The translations under genes and the position numbers were made by a program. The notes below the pieces were generated by a model. It saw only the letters and a program-made list of their open reading frames with translations, did not search any database and was not told the origin of the DNA. 30,693 bases of DNA from Christensenella sp. UBA1431 (lineage in GTDB: Bacteria > Bacillota > Clostridia > Christensenellales > UBA1431), in the NCBI GenBank assembly GCA_002329665.1, contig DCTV01000073.1, positions 22,574 through 53,266 on the forward strand. Direction: 5' to 3'. Positions 8,201 through 16,078 of the stretch are shown in pieces. Each line of letters starts with the position of its first letter. The first letter of the stretch is position 1.

Positions 8201-8229
8201 ATTCTACCATCGCCCCCCGCCCGTGTCAA
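8201..8229 (-). promoter_or_regulatory. Promoter of riboswitch-ATPase transcript
   Basis: TTGACA (8229-8224) and TAGAAT (8206-8201) are 17 bp apart on the minus strand. The predicted start near 8194 gives a leader of about 210 nt that contains the whole aptamer and the attenuator. Confidence 0.75.
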
Positions 8230-8252
8230 GGCCCGACGCCGAAACGCAAAAC

Positions 8253-8273
8253 AGCCTTCCGGCTCATTTTTTT
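8253..8273 (+). other. Terminator-like hairpin upstream of MEMO-AMMECR1 gene
   Basis: AGCC-TTCC-GGCT is followed by CA and seven T. No plus-strand gene lies upstream, so its role is unclear; the short stem makes it weak. GTTTGCAAAC (8274-8283) next to it is a perfect palindrome. I see no convincing promoter for the following gene in 8230-8423. Confidence 0.3.
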
Positions 8274-8423
8274 GTTTGCAAACGTTATCAGGCAGGAATA
8301 AGGGCGCCCGATGCGTAATTGATTAGATGCGGGTACGAAGGGGCAAAGATTCTTTTTTGTTTTCGGCAACACTAAGGACAGTCCCGGCTGTTTTTGACCA
8401 TTCTGATAACGGTAGGTGATACA

Positions 8424-9824
8424 ATGAAAAACTATTCCGTATGCGCGGGCTACCTTGTCCCGCACCCCCCGGTGATCGTCCCCGAAGTCGGGCGCGGACG
8501 CGAATCGGAGGCGAAGAGCACTATCACGTCTATGAAGACGCTCGCGGCCGACGTGGCCGCGCTGAAGCCGGACACCGTCGTGCTGATCTCCCCGCACGCC
8601 CCCGTCTTCAGCGATTACGTGTTCATGTACGACGCGCCCCTGCTCGAGGGAGACCTTGTGCAGTTCGGAGCCCGGGCCTCCGTATCGTTCGAACAGGACG
8701 GCGTATTAAGGTCCCGGATCGGGCGGGCGATGGCTGAAGCCGGCATACCGGGCGGTCCGCTCAGCGCAGAAGACAAGCAAAGGCGCGGGATCGCGGACGC
8801 GCTGGACCACGGCGCGGTGGTCCCCCTGTACTACCTCGGGTCGGAGTACAACGATTTTGAACTCGTCGCGCTGTCGTCGTCCGCGCTGGACATCCAGTCG
8901 CTCTACCTGCTGGGGAAGGTCATCCGGCAGTCGGCCGAGACGGAGGGCAGGCGGATCGCCGTCGTGGCCAGCGGGGACCTTTCACATAAAGTGAACAGGG
9001 AAAGCCCGTACGGCGCCAGCCCCGAGGGGGCGGAGTTCGACAGGCGGCTCATCGGCGCGCTCGCGGCCAACGACACCGCGCAGGTACTATCGATCGACCA
9101 CAGGCTGCGGGGAAAGGCGGCGGAATGCGGCTACCGTTCGCTGGTGATCCTCTGCGGGGCTTTCGACGGGCTCGACACGCAGATACAGGTCCTTTCCTAC
9201 GAGGCGCCGTTCGGCATCGGCTACGGCGTGGCGACGTTCAAACCCGTGGGCGTGAGCGGGGAGAGCGCGCTGGTCAAGGCGCGCTCGGCGATGAAGAGCG
9301 GGAACGAAAGCCCGCACGTCCGGCTCGCCCGGAAGACGCTGGAAGAATACGTGACCAAAGGCGAAAAGCCGGCTCAGAATGATATCCGGGAATTTGAAGC
9401 TGCCGGGGAACTCAGCGGCAGGGCCGGCGTGTTCGTGTCTTTGAAAAAATTCGGGGAGCTGCGCGGGTGCATCGGCACGACGGAGCCCACGAAGTCCTCG
9501 ATAGCGGAAGAGATCGCCCAGAACGCCATCAGCGCCGGCACGCGCGATCCGCGTTTCCCTCCCGTCACCCCCGACGAACTCCCTTACCTGGACTACAGCG
9601 TGGACGTGCTCGGCGAGGCGGAACCCGTCTCCTCCGCCGGCGAACTCGACCCCTCGGTCTACGGCGTTATCGTGGAAAAAGACCACAGGCGGGGCCTGCT
9701 CCTGCCCGACCTCGAAGGCGTGGACACGGTGAAGATGCAGCTCTCCATCGCCTGCCGGAAGGCGGGGATCGACCCGATCGAGGAGTACGCCATATCGCGG
9801 TTCACCGTCAAAAGATACCGGTAA
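8424..9824 (+). CDS. Fused MEMO-like dioxygenase fold and AMMECR1 domain protein
   Basis: A 466-aa protein of the AmmeMemoRadiSam system. The N-terminal ~280 residues form a MEMO/class III extradiol-dioxygenase-like domain (LVPHPPVIVPEVGRGRE at the start, SPHAP near 57, GDLSHK further on, supplying candidate metal-binding histidines). The C-terminal ~175 residues are an AMMECR1 domain with the signature LRGCIGT near 346. In other genomes these two are separate proteins A and B; here they are one chain. The start ATG 8424 follows AGGTGAT. The radical SAM partner follows 17 bp later. The biochemical role of this conserved trio is not established to my knowledge. Confidence 0.9.
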   Translation: MKNYSVCAGYLVPHPPVIVPEVGRGRESEAKSTITSMKTLAADVAALKPDTVVLISPHAPVFSDYVFMYDAPLLEGDLVQFGARASVSFEQDGVLRSRIGRAMAEAGIPGGPLSAEDKQRRGIADALDHGAVVPLYYLGSEYNDFELVALSSSALDIQSLYLLGKVIRQSAETEGRRIAVVASGDLSHKVNRESPYGASPEGAEFDRRLIGALAANDTAQVLSIDHRLRGKAAECGYRSLVILCGAFDGLDTQIQVLSYEAPFGIGYGVATFKPVGVSGESALVKARSAMKSGNESPHVRLARKTLEEYVTKGEKPAQNDIREFEAAGELSGRAGVFVSLKKFGELRGCIGTTEPTKSSIAEEIAQNAISAGTRDPRFPPVTPDELPYLDYSVDVLGEAEPVSSAGELDPSVYGVIVEKDHRRGLLLPDLEGVDTVKMQLSIACRKAGIDPIEEYAISRFTVKRYR

Positions 9825-9841
9825 ATAACGGGGTGATGGCT

Positions 9842-10696
9842 TTGAAACAGGCGAAGTACTACGATAAGACCGACGGCGAAACGGTCGTCTGCCGGCTCTG
9901 CCCGCACGGCTGCAGGCTGAAGCCGGGTCAGACGGGGATATGCCTCGCGCGCCAAAACGTAAACGGCGAACTCTATTCGCTCAACTACGGCAGGGTGACG
10001 GCCCTCGCCCTCGACCCCATCGAAAAAAAGCCGCTCAAACGGTTCCATCCCGGCAGCGCGATCCTTTCGGCCGGGAGCTTCGGCTGTAACTTCAAATGCT
10101 CCTTCTGCCAGAACTGGCGCATATCCCAGTCGGAACAGCCGGGACACGATGTTACGCCCGGCGAACTGGTGGACGCCGCGCTCAAGGCGGTCGGAGCCGG
10201 GAACATCGGGCTGGCCTACACCTACAACGAGCCGTCGATCTGGTACGAGTTCGTCTACGACTGCGCCGTGGCGGCGCATGAAAAAGGGCTTAAAAACGTG
10301 CTGGTCACCAACGGCTACATCCGCACGGAGCCGATGGAAGCGCTCCTGCCCTACGTCGACGCGATGAACATCGACCTCAAGTCGATGGACCCCGGTTTTT
10401 ACCGCAGGCAGTGCAAAGGGGAGCTCGGGCCCGTATTGGACACGATCCGCCTGTGCGCCCAAAACTGCCACGCGGAGCTGACGACGCTGTTGATTCCCGG
10501 CGAGAACGATTCTAAGGAAGAGGTTCGGGCACTGTCGGAGTGGGTCGCCTCGGTATCGCCGAAGCTACCGCTCCACCTGACCAGGTACCACCCCGATTAC
10601 AGGATGGAAACCCCGCAGATGGAGAGGGAAAGGTTGTTCAAACTGGCGGATATTGCGCGCGAACGCCTCGAATACGTCTACTGCGGCAACGTATGA
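9842..10696 (+). CDS. AmmeMemoRadiSam system radical SAM enzyme
   Basis: A 284-aa radical SAM protein related to pyruvate-formate-lyase activating enzymes. The 4Fe-4S motif is C82-x3-C86-x2-C89 (CNFKCSFCQNW). An N-terminal cysteine cluster, C17, C20, C24 and C34 (CRLCPHGC then GIC), is typical of this subfamily. I chose TTG 9842 because GGGGTGAT lies at proper spacing and the protein then begins MKQAKYYDK like family members; ATG 9836 in the same frame overlaps that site and is the alternative. It is co-transcribed with the MEMO-AMMECR1 fusion. The substrate is unknown. Confidence 0.88.
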   Translation: MKQAKYYDKTDGETVVCRLCPHGCRLKPGQTGICLARQNVNGELYSLNYGRVTALALDPIEKKPLKRFHPGSAILSAGSFGCNFKCSFCQNWRISQSEQPGHDVTPGELVDAALKAVGAGNIGLAYTYNEPSIWYEFVYDCAVAAHEKGLKNVLVTNGYIRTEPMEALLPYVDAMNIDLKSMDPGFYRRQCKGELGPVLDTIRLCAQNCHAELTTLLIPGENDSKEEVRALSEWVASVSPKLPLHLTRYHPDYRMETPQMERERLFKLADIARERLEYVYCGNV

Positions 10697-10720
10697 AGCG
10701 ATGAATAAAGGGAGGAATTT

Positions 10721-11455
10721 ATGATGAGGAAGGGCGCGTTCATCATGGGGGCCTTCATGATCGCGGCGCTGTCGCTCATGCTCGCCGGCTGCAAAGCCGT
10801 GGTGGGCAACGGCGACGTGGTGACGCGGGAGATCGCCCTGAATACGGCGGTAACGGGCGTGCGAAGCTCCGGCCCGTTCGACGTCGTGATCGACCCGTCG
10901 CTGAAGGGCAAGGCAATCCTGGAAGGCGAAAGCAACATACTCGACTTCGTGGAGGCCTACCAGGACGAAGCGGGCGGATTCAATCTGGAGCTGCGGCGGG
11001 ACGTGAACATCCTCTCGGACAGGGGCGTAACGGCGCGCATACCGGAAGTGCGGGGCGGCGAGCTCGTCATCAACGGCAGCGGCAGCATCACCCTTGCGGG
11101 GAACGCCCCGCTCACGGGCAACTCTTTTCAGCTCCGGATCAACGGATCGGGCGGCATCAACCTGGCATTCGAGGCACAGCGGCTCAAATGCGACATACTC
11201 GGCACGGGCAACATCACCGTGAAAGGGAGCGCAAAGGAAGGCGACGTGGAGATCAACGGATCGGGCAACTACAACGCGGCCGACCTGAAGACCGAAAAGT
11301 CCGTCGTACGGATACTGGGCAGCGGAAGCGCGCGGGTCGACGCCGGCGAAGAATTGGAGTGTCACATACTCGGTTCGGGAAACGTCCTCTACCGCGGCGA
11401 TCCGCCCAAACTCAAAGTAGACAGCCGCGGAAGCGGAACGGTAAACCCGTACTGA
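10721..11455 (+). CDS. Lipoprotein with GIN (DUF2807) beta-helix domain
   Basis: A 244-aa secreted lipoprotein. The signal peptide has a hydrophobic core at 7-20 and a lipobox LAGC with the lipidated cysteine at C24. The mature part has the repetitive short strands of the head-GIN/DUF2807 fold (VTGVRSSGPFDVVIDP, then repeated NGSG-, GSGN- and LGSG-type turns), a right-handed beta-helix of unknown function. GGAGG precedes the ATG; a second ATG three bases on is equally possible. It starts 24 bp after the radical SAM gene and could share that transcript. Confidence 0.85.
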   Translation: MMRKGAFIMGAFMIAALSLMLAGCKAVVGNGDVVTREIALNTAVTGVRSSGPFDVVIDPSLKGKAILEGESNILDFVEAYQDEAGGFNLELRRDVNILSDRGVTARIPEVRGGELVINGSGSITLAGNAPLTGNSFQLRINGSGGINLAFEAQRLKCDILGTGNITVKGSAKEGDVEINGSGNYNAADLKTEKSVVRILGSGSARVDAGEELECHILGSGNVLYRGDPPKLKVDSRGSGTVNPY

Positions 11456-11474
11456 CCTGCCATACAAGAACGTA

Positions 11475-11508
11475 AGCCAAAGCCCTTGCGGAGCCGGGGC
11501 CTTTGGCT
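11475..11508. terminator. Weak terminator-like hairpin after GIN lipoprotein gene
   Basis: AGCCAAAG-CCC pairs with GGG-C-CTTTGGCT, a long stem with one bulge, but no T-run follows on either strand. It may mark the end of the upstream operon. Confidence 0.35.
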
Positions 11509-11540
11509 ATACGCGGCTGTTTCCTTATGGCGCCGTCGTC

Positions 11541-11549
11541 TGATATAAT
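11541..11549 (+). promoter_or_regulatory. Extended -10 element before ATP-cone gene
   Basis: TGATATAAT is an extended -10 (TGn-TATAAT) 33 bp upstream of the ATP-cone start. No good -35 is seen, as is common with extended -10 promoters. Confidence 0.5.
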
Positions 11550-11581
11550 AAAAAAACATCAGCTGTGGGAGTGAAACAACA

Positions 11582-11854
11582 TTGAAAGTGCGAAAGAGCG
11601 ACGGAGGCCTTGAGGAATTCGACATCGAGAAAATCAAGCTGGTACTCGAACGCATTTCCGACGAATGCCACGAATCCATGAACTCGAGCGACATCAGGAT
11701 CATCAGCAACAGCGTACAGAACACCGCGGAAAAAGACTACGGCGAGGTGATAACGCACGGGGACCTTAGAAAGGTCGTACGGGACGCCCTGGTACGGAAC
11801 GGTTTCGGCGACATCGCAGAGGCCTATATGCGGGGCAGGTCGGCTTCGGCCTGA
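11582..11854 (+). CDS. Stand-alone ATP-cone domain protein
   Basis: A 90-aa protein made of a single ATP-cone domain: VRKSDGGLEEFDIEKI at the start, then the helical part ending DLRKVVRDALVRNGFGDIAEAY. This domain normally binds ATP/dATP as the allosteric module of ribonucleotide reductase or in NrdR; here neither a reductase domain nor an NrdR zinc ribbon is attached. The start is TTG 11582 with GGGAGTG upstream. It has its own extended -10 and is followed by a strong hairpin terminator, so it is probably monocistronic. A nucleotide-sensing role is inference. Confidence 0.75.
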   Translation: MKVRKSDGGLEEFDIEKIKLVLERISDECHESMNSSDIRIISNSVQNTAEKDYGEVITHGDLRKVVRDALVRNGFGDIAEAYMRGRSASA

Positions 11855-11913
11855 ACCAGGCTCCGGCCGACGGCGGAACGATACGGTTGCGCCGCGGCCC
11901 GCCTGTTCCTATC

Positions 11914-11960
11914 AAAAAAAAGAGCCGGATGCTTCCCGGTCCGGGCGGCATCGCGGCTCT
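11914..11960. terminator. Strong hairpin terminator, best oriented for the minus strand
   Basis: AGAGCC-GATGC-CCCGG arms pair with CCGGG-GCATC-GGCTCT. On the minus strand eight T follow directly; on the plus strand only TTTGCAGTTTTG follows. It can end the ATP-cone transcript, but its better orientation suggests that transcription also arrives from the gap to the right, where no minus-strand gene exists. Confidence 0.75.
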
Positions 11961-12108
11961 TTGCAGTTTTGTCAGCGATACCGCTTCCCTCATTCCCCGG
12001 AAAACACCGTTAGCCCCGAACAGGCCTGCCGTCGCCGGCAATAAAAAATGCGTTACAGGGATGCAGAGGTTTACGTTTTGCTCCTGTTGCGTTTTTTAGG
12101 CAACAGAA

Positions 12109-12364
12109 AGCTCCAGAGAATCTTTATCGAAGCTTTGAATTATCTTTTGCAGTAGCTCAGAATCCCTTTTCGTCCTTATACCGACGAATAACTTTTTACT
12201 ACTTGTATTGGCTTTCGCCGACACTTTCATATCCGGTTACCGTTGATACTCGGATATAGTGAACTGTTTCCACGAATGTGGACCGTTCGCTCACCGAACC
12301 TTTTCCGCATATTCTGCGGTGCTTACTGCTCCGGACATCCGCTTCTTAGGCTATCTCTGGAGCT
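12109..12364 (-). ncRNA. Candidate structured noncoding RNA, family not recognised
   Basis: AGCTCCAGAGA and its exact complement TCTCTGGAGCT (12109-12119 and 12354-12364) enclose 234 nt without a credible ORF. Read on the minus strand the interior is packed with short helices: CCGCA/TGCGG, GTTCG/CGAAC, CCAC/GTGG, ATATCCG/CGGATAT, GGC-GAAA-GCC (a GNRA tetraloop), TTCGTC/GACGAA and AGTAG/CTACT, a multibranched fold closed by the 11-bp stem. A promoter-like pair predicts a start exactly at the 5' arm. I do not recognise it as 6S, SRP, tmRNA or RNase P; a MITE-like element is the main alternative. Confidence 0.5.
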
Positions 12365-12371
12365 TATTTTG

Positions 12372-12400
12372 ATAATACTAGCTTTTTTTATAGAGCACAA
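12372..12400 (-). promoter_or_regulatory. Putative promoter of the structured RNA
   Basis: On the minus strand TTGTGC (12400-12395) and TATTAT (12377-12372) are 17 bp apart, placing the transcript start at about 12365-12364, the first base of the closing stem. Confidence 0.45.
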
Positions 12401-12415
12401 ATGCGATTTTTCACG

Positions 12416-12482
12416 ATAATACTCAATATTATGCTATTTGATCAAATCAGGTTTATTTTTCATGAAAATTCTTACTTATAAT
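12416..12482. promoter_or_regulatory. Palindrome cluster in AT-rich upstream region
   Basis: Three perfect inverted repeats follow one another: ATAATA-CTCAA-TATTAT (12416-12432), ATTTGATCAAAT (12436-12447) and TTTTCATGAAAA (12457-12468). The centres of the last two are exactly 21 bp apart, two helical turns. A TATAAT (12477-12482, plus strand) follows at once and could drive the kinase-like/hpt operon. They look like operators for one or more dimeric regulators. Confidence 0.45.
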
Positions 12483-12563
12483 TAATTTTTCTGGGTCGCA
12501 GATAAAACGATCTGTTCTTTTTTCTTCATATGATGTAATATAAATATCGGAAGGGTGATAAGG

Positions 12564-13496
12564 TTGTCAATCATTACGATATCGAGACAGATGGGCAGCC
12601 TGGGCGACGAAATAGCAGAGTTGCTGGCCGGCAGCAGGAACATGGAACTCGTCGTGCGGGAAAGGGTCATCAACGATTGGCTGCCGGAAGACACGAAAGC
12701 GTACGTGCGGCGCATGCTCGCCGAAAGCCCGAAATTTTATCTTACCCCGTCTGAAGAAGGCTTGACCTATAAGGAGTACATCGAACACCGGCTCACAGAG
12801 TTCACAAGGGAAAAACCGTCCGTCGTCATAGGCATGGGTGCCCAGATCATTTTCTCCGGCAACCCCCAGGCCCTTAACGTCAGGACGGTCGCTTCTTATG
12901 CCACGAGGATCGGCCGCGTACGGAGGGAGTACGGCGTGGGCGAAAACGAAGCGGGAAGCATATTAAAAAGGGCGGACAGGAAGCACAAGCGGTACATCGC
13001 CACGCTCTACGGCGTGGACTGGGCCGACCCCGCGCTCTACGACCTGACGCTCAACACGGACACGCTGTGCGCAGAGGAATGCGCCCGGCTGATCGGCTTC
13101 GTGGTTGACGGGCGTAAGCTTTACCGCTTGGAGGCAAAGGACGCGATCACCGAGCGGGACGTCTATCCCTGCTTCAGGCACCCGGCCGAGATCGAGTTCG
13201 CGAAGATACTCGACCTGTATAACTTCGACTGGAAATACGAGCCGAAGACCTTCCCGGTCGAATGGGACGCCGAAGGCAACGTCACGATGGCGTTTTGCCC
13301 CGACTTCTACCTCCCCAAATTCGATACGTACATCGAGATCACGACGATGAACCAGAAATACGTGACGATCAAGAACAAAAAGGCGAGGAAACTGCGGGAA
13401 CTCTACCCCGGCGTCAACGTGAAGATCGTTTACAAAAAGGATTTCCGCGCGCTGCTCGAACGGTTCGGCGACGTGATCGGAAGCGAGGGAGCGTAA
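12564..13496 (+). CDS. Cytidylate-kinase-like protein fused to a nuclease-like C-terminal domain
   Basis: A 310-aa two-part protein. Residues 1-180 resemble the cytidylate kinase-like family (IITISRQMGSLGDEIA at the start; RADRKHKRYIATLYGVDWADPALYDLTLNTD-type motif at about 136-166, here given in part). The P-loop-like GSLGDE (11-16) departs from the usual GSGGRE, so kinase activity is doubtful. Residues 205-300 have a PD-(D/E)XK-like pattern: E211, P246-D247 and E258 in YIEIT, with threonine where lysine is usual, then K265. I chose TTG 12564 because AGGGTGAT lies at proper spacing and the protein then starts like its family; GTG 12555 is the alternative. It abuts hpt. Confidence 0.72.
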   Translation: MSIITISRQMGSLGDEIAELLAGSRNMELVVRERVINDWLPEDTKAYVRRMLAESPKFYLTPSEEGLTYKEYIEHRLTEFTREKPSVVIGMGAQIIFSGNPQALNVRTVASYATRIGRVRREYGVGENEAGSILKRADRKHKRYIATLYGVDWADPALYDLTLNTDTLCAEECARLIGFVVDGRKLYRLEAKDAITERDVYPCFRHPAEIEFAKILDLYNFDWKYEPKTFPVEWDAEGNVTMAFCPDFYLPKFDTYIEITTMNQKYVTIKNKKARKLRELYPGVNVKIVYKKDFRALLERFGDVIGSEGA

Positions 13497-14021
13497 ATGA
13501 AGATTGAAAAAACCATCGTCAGCGAAGCGCAGATCATGGAGAAGGTCGCCGAACTGGGCCGCCAGATCAGCAGGGACTACGCAGGCAAGCGGCCCGTGCT
13601 CATCAGCGTGCTCAAGGGAACGTTCATCTTCCTTGCGGACATCACCCGCAAAATCGACATCCCAGTCGAGATCGACTTCATGTCCATCGGCCTCTATTCA
13701 GGCACGAGCAACCATACCGGGATCGTGCGCATCACCAAGGACCTGGACGTCGACATCACGGGCAGGCACGTGCTGGTGATCGAGGACATCATCCACACGG
13801 GGCTGACCATCGGCTACCTGATACAGAACATGGAATCGCGAAAGCCGGCGAGCATCAAGATCTGCACGCTCCTGGACAACCCCGCCAAACGGCTGGTCAA
13901 CATCCCCGTCGCCTACAGCGGGTTCAAGGTCCCCGACGTCACGCTGGCCGGGTACGGCATGGACGTGCGCGGCGAACTCCGAAACCTCCCCTACATCGTC
14001 CAGGTCAGCGAAGAAGAATAA
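13497..14021 (+). CDS. hpt: Hypoxanthine phosphoribosyltransferase
   Basis: A 174-aa purine-salvage enzyme that makes IMP or GMP from hypoxanthine or guanine and PRPP in the cytoplasm. The pyrophosphate loop VLKG is at 38-41, the PRPP-binding motif EDIIHTG at 96-102, the purine-contacting FKVPD at 143-147 and GYGMD at 152-156. The ATG directly follows the TAA of the kinase-like gene, so the two are translationally coupled. A hairpin terminator follows. Confidence 0.93.
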   Translation: MKIEKTIVSEAQIMEKVAELGRQISRDYAGKRPVLISVLKGTFIFLADITRKIDIPVEIDFMSIGLYSGTSNHTGIVRITKDLDVDITGRHVLVIEDIIHTGLTIGYLIQNMESRKPASIKICTLLDNPAKRLVNIPVAYSGFKVPDVTLAGYGMDVRGELRNLPYIVQVSEEE

Positions 14022-14040
14022 CCCGCCCATGAATACGGAA

Positions 14041-14081
14041 GGCTGCCTTGCGAATCACTATTTGCAGGGCAGCCCTTTATT
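14041..14081. terminator. Shared terminator between hpt and htpG
   Basis: GGCTGCC-TTGC pairs with GC-A-GGGCAGCC; CTTTATT follows on the plus strand and TTCCGTATT on the minus strand. It lies between convergent genes and can serve both, though both T-tracts are weak. Confidence 0.6.
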
Positions 14082-14111
14082 GCGGTCAAATCCTCCGCAC
14101 TGCTCTGTCGG

Positions 14112-15983
14112 TCAGCCCGTCATGAGCCTGCAGATCCCGTTGGCGAACTCGACCGGGTCCTCCAGCGGCAGGCCTTCGATCAACAGCGCCTGGCCGTAGA
14201 GCAGGCCGGTGTAGAGCCGGAACTTCTCGCCGTCGTTCTTGAAAGCGTCCTTGAGCGTTTCGAACATCTCGTGCTCCGTATTGATCTCGAGCACCTTTTC
14301 CGCCTTTACGCGTTGACCGTCGGGCATCGCGCCGAGCACCTTCTCCATCTCGATGGACAGCTCGCCCTCGTTGGTCAGGCACACGGGGTGGTGCCTCAGC
14401 CTCGCCGACGCGCGCACGTCCTTCACCCTGTCGGCGAGTATCTCCTTCATCTTCTCGAAGATCTCTTCATCGTCCCCGTCCTTTTCAGGCTTTTCCTCCG
14501 TTTCGATGCCCAGGTCCCGCCCCGACACCGACCTGAACTCCTTGCCGTCGTAATCGGACAGCATTTTGATCGCGAACTCGTCCACGTCCTCGGTGAAATA
14601 CAGTATCTCGTACCCTTTCTCTGCGACGAGTTCCGTCTGCGGCATCTTGCTGATCCTGTCCACGCTTTCCCCGGCCGCGTAGTAGATGTATTTCTGGCCT
14701 TCCTGCATCCTTAAGACATACTCTTTAAGCGTCACCGGTTTTTCCTTGGCCGAGGAACGGAACAAAAGCAGGTCCCTGAGTTCCTCCTTGTTGCTCCCGA
14801 ACTCGGCGTAGACGCCGAACTTGAGCTGGCGCCCGAAAGCCTCGAAGAACTTTTCATACGTTTCCCTGTCCTTTTCCAGCATGGACGCGAGTTCGTTTTT
14901 TATCTTGTGCCTGACGTTTTTGGCGATCAGCCTGAGCTGCCGGTCGTGCTGCAGCATTTCTCTGGAAATATTGAGGGAAAGGTCCTCCGAATCGACCATG
15001 CCCTTGACGAAGCTGAAATGGTCGGGCAGAAGCTCCGGGCATTTCTGCATGATGAGCACGCCGTTGCTGTAGAGTTCGAGCCCTTTTTCGTATTCCTTCG
15101 TGTAATAGTCGAACGGGATATGCTGCGGTATGAACAGGATCGCGTTGTAGCGCACGGCCCCGTCCACGCTGATATGGATATGCCTCAGCGGCTTGTCGAA
15201 CCCGTAACGCTTCTCGGAATAGAAGTTTTCGTAGTCGTCTTCGCTCAGTTCGTTCTTGTTTTTCCGCCATATCGGGACCATGCTGTTGACGGTCTGCTCC
15301 TCAACGACGGTCTCGTACCCGTCCTCTTCGCCTTCCTTTGGCCGGCTCGTCGTGACGTTCATCCGGATCGGGTAGCGGACGAAGTCCGAATACTTCTTGA
15401 TGATGGCGCGGATCCTGTGTTCCTCCAGGAACTCGTCGTAGTTCTCCTCCCCGGCGCTCTGCTTGATCCTGAGCATGACGTCCGTCCCGACGCCGTCCTT
15501 TTCGCAGGGCGTGACGGTATACCCGTCCGAACCGTCGGACTCCCATTTAAACGCGCCCTCTGCGCCGAACGCCCGGCTTATGACGGTGACTCTCTCCGCG
15601 ACCATGAACGCCGAATAGAAGCCGACGCCGAACTGCCCGATGATGTCGACGCCTTCCTTCATCTCGTTTTCCTGTTTGAAGGTTAGGGAACCGCTCCTCG
15701 CGATGACGCCGAGGTTGTCTTCCAGTTCCTCCTTCGTCATCCCGATGCCCGTATCGCTCACTTTCAATAGCCGGTTGTCCCTGTCGATCTCCACCCTTAT
15801 GTAATAGTCGTTCCTGTCAAAGCCGATGCTCTCGTCGGTCAGGGCCTTGTAATAGATCTTGTCGATCGCGTCGCTCGCGTTGGAGATGAGTTCGCGCAGG
15901 AATATCTCCTTATGCGTGTATACCGAATTGATCATCAGGTCCAGCAGCCGTTTCGATTCGGCCTTGAACTTTTTCTTCGCCAA
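14112..15983 (-). CDS. htpG: Chaperone HtpG (Hsp90)
   Basis: A 623-aa bacterial Hsp90, an ATP-driven homodimeric cytoplasmic chaperone. The GHKL nucleotide pocket shows ELISNASDA (31-39, catalytic E31 and N35), DTGIGMT (77-83) and [11 protein letters not shown] (116-126), followed by middle and C-terminal dimerisation domains of normal length. Two GTGs precede, but TTG 15983 is preferred: GGAG is eight bases upstream and the protein then begins [19 protein letters not shown] as homologues do. It lies 95 bp downstream of hsp20 on the same strand, with a hairpin between them, so heat-shock control could extend to it by read-through. Confidence 0.95.
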   Translation of the reverse strand: MAKKKFKAESKRLLDLMINSVYTHKEIFLRELISNASDAIDKIYYKALTDESIGFDRNDYYIRVEIDRDNRLLKVSDTGIGMTKEELEDNLGVIARSGSLTFKQENEMKEGVDIIGQFGVGFYSAFMVAERVTVISRAFGAEGAFKWESDGSDGYTVTPCEKDGVGTDVMLRIKQSAGEENYDEFLEEHRIRAIIKKYSDFVRYPIRMNVTTSRPKEGEEDGYETVVEEQTVNSMVPIWRKNKNELSEDDYENFYSEKRYGFDKPLRHIHISVDGAVRYNAILFIPQHIPFDYYTKEYEKGLELYSNGVLIMQKCPELLPDHFSFVKGMVDSEDLSLNISREMLQHDRQLRLIAKNVRHKIKNELASMLEKDRETYEKFFEAFGRQLKFGVYAEFGSNKEELRDLLLFRSSAKEKPVTLKEYVLRMQEGQKYIYYAAGESVDRISKMPQTELVAEKGYEILYFTEDVDEFAIKMLSDYDGKEFRSVSGRDLGIETEEKPEKDGDDEEIFEKMKEILADRVKDVRASARLRHHPVCLTNEGELSIEMEKVLGAMPDGQRVKAEKVLEINTEHEMFETLKDAFKNDGEKFRLYTGLLYGQALLIEGLPLEDPVEFANGICRLMTG

Positions 15984-16030
15984 ATTCACCACTCCTTTTT
16001 TCCCTGCCCCGTCTTAGCCGGCCAACACGA

Positions 16031-16061
16031 ACGCACAAAAGGCGGTCAGCCTTTTGTGCGT
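16031..16061. terminator. Hairpin between hsp20 and htpG
   Basis: ACGCACAAAAGGC and GCCTTTTGTGCGT form a perfect 13-bp stem with a 5-nt loop. It has the A-tract/T-tract look of a bidirectional terminator (AAAAGGC...GCCTTTT) but no T-run beyond the stem, so partial read-through from hsp20 to htpG is plausible. Confidence 0.55.
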
Positions 16062-16078
16062 CCGGAAACAGCGCCCGG

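Noticed and set aside
7984..8229. 82-residue N-terminal extension of the P-type ATPase
   Set aside because: It would cover the promoter, the riboswitch and the terminator; the normal start follows GGAGG at 7983.
11887..12099. 70-aa plus-strand open frame in the gap after the ATP-cone gene
   Set aside because: It reads straight through the strong hairpin terminator at 11914-11960 and has no ribosome site or similarity.
12109..12364. Insertion sequence remnant
   Set aside because: No transposase fragment and no target-site duplication seen; a MITE remains an alternative but the promoter fit and GNRA-capped helix favour an RNA.
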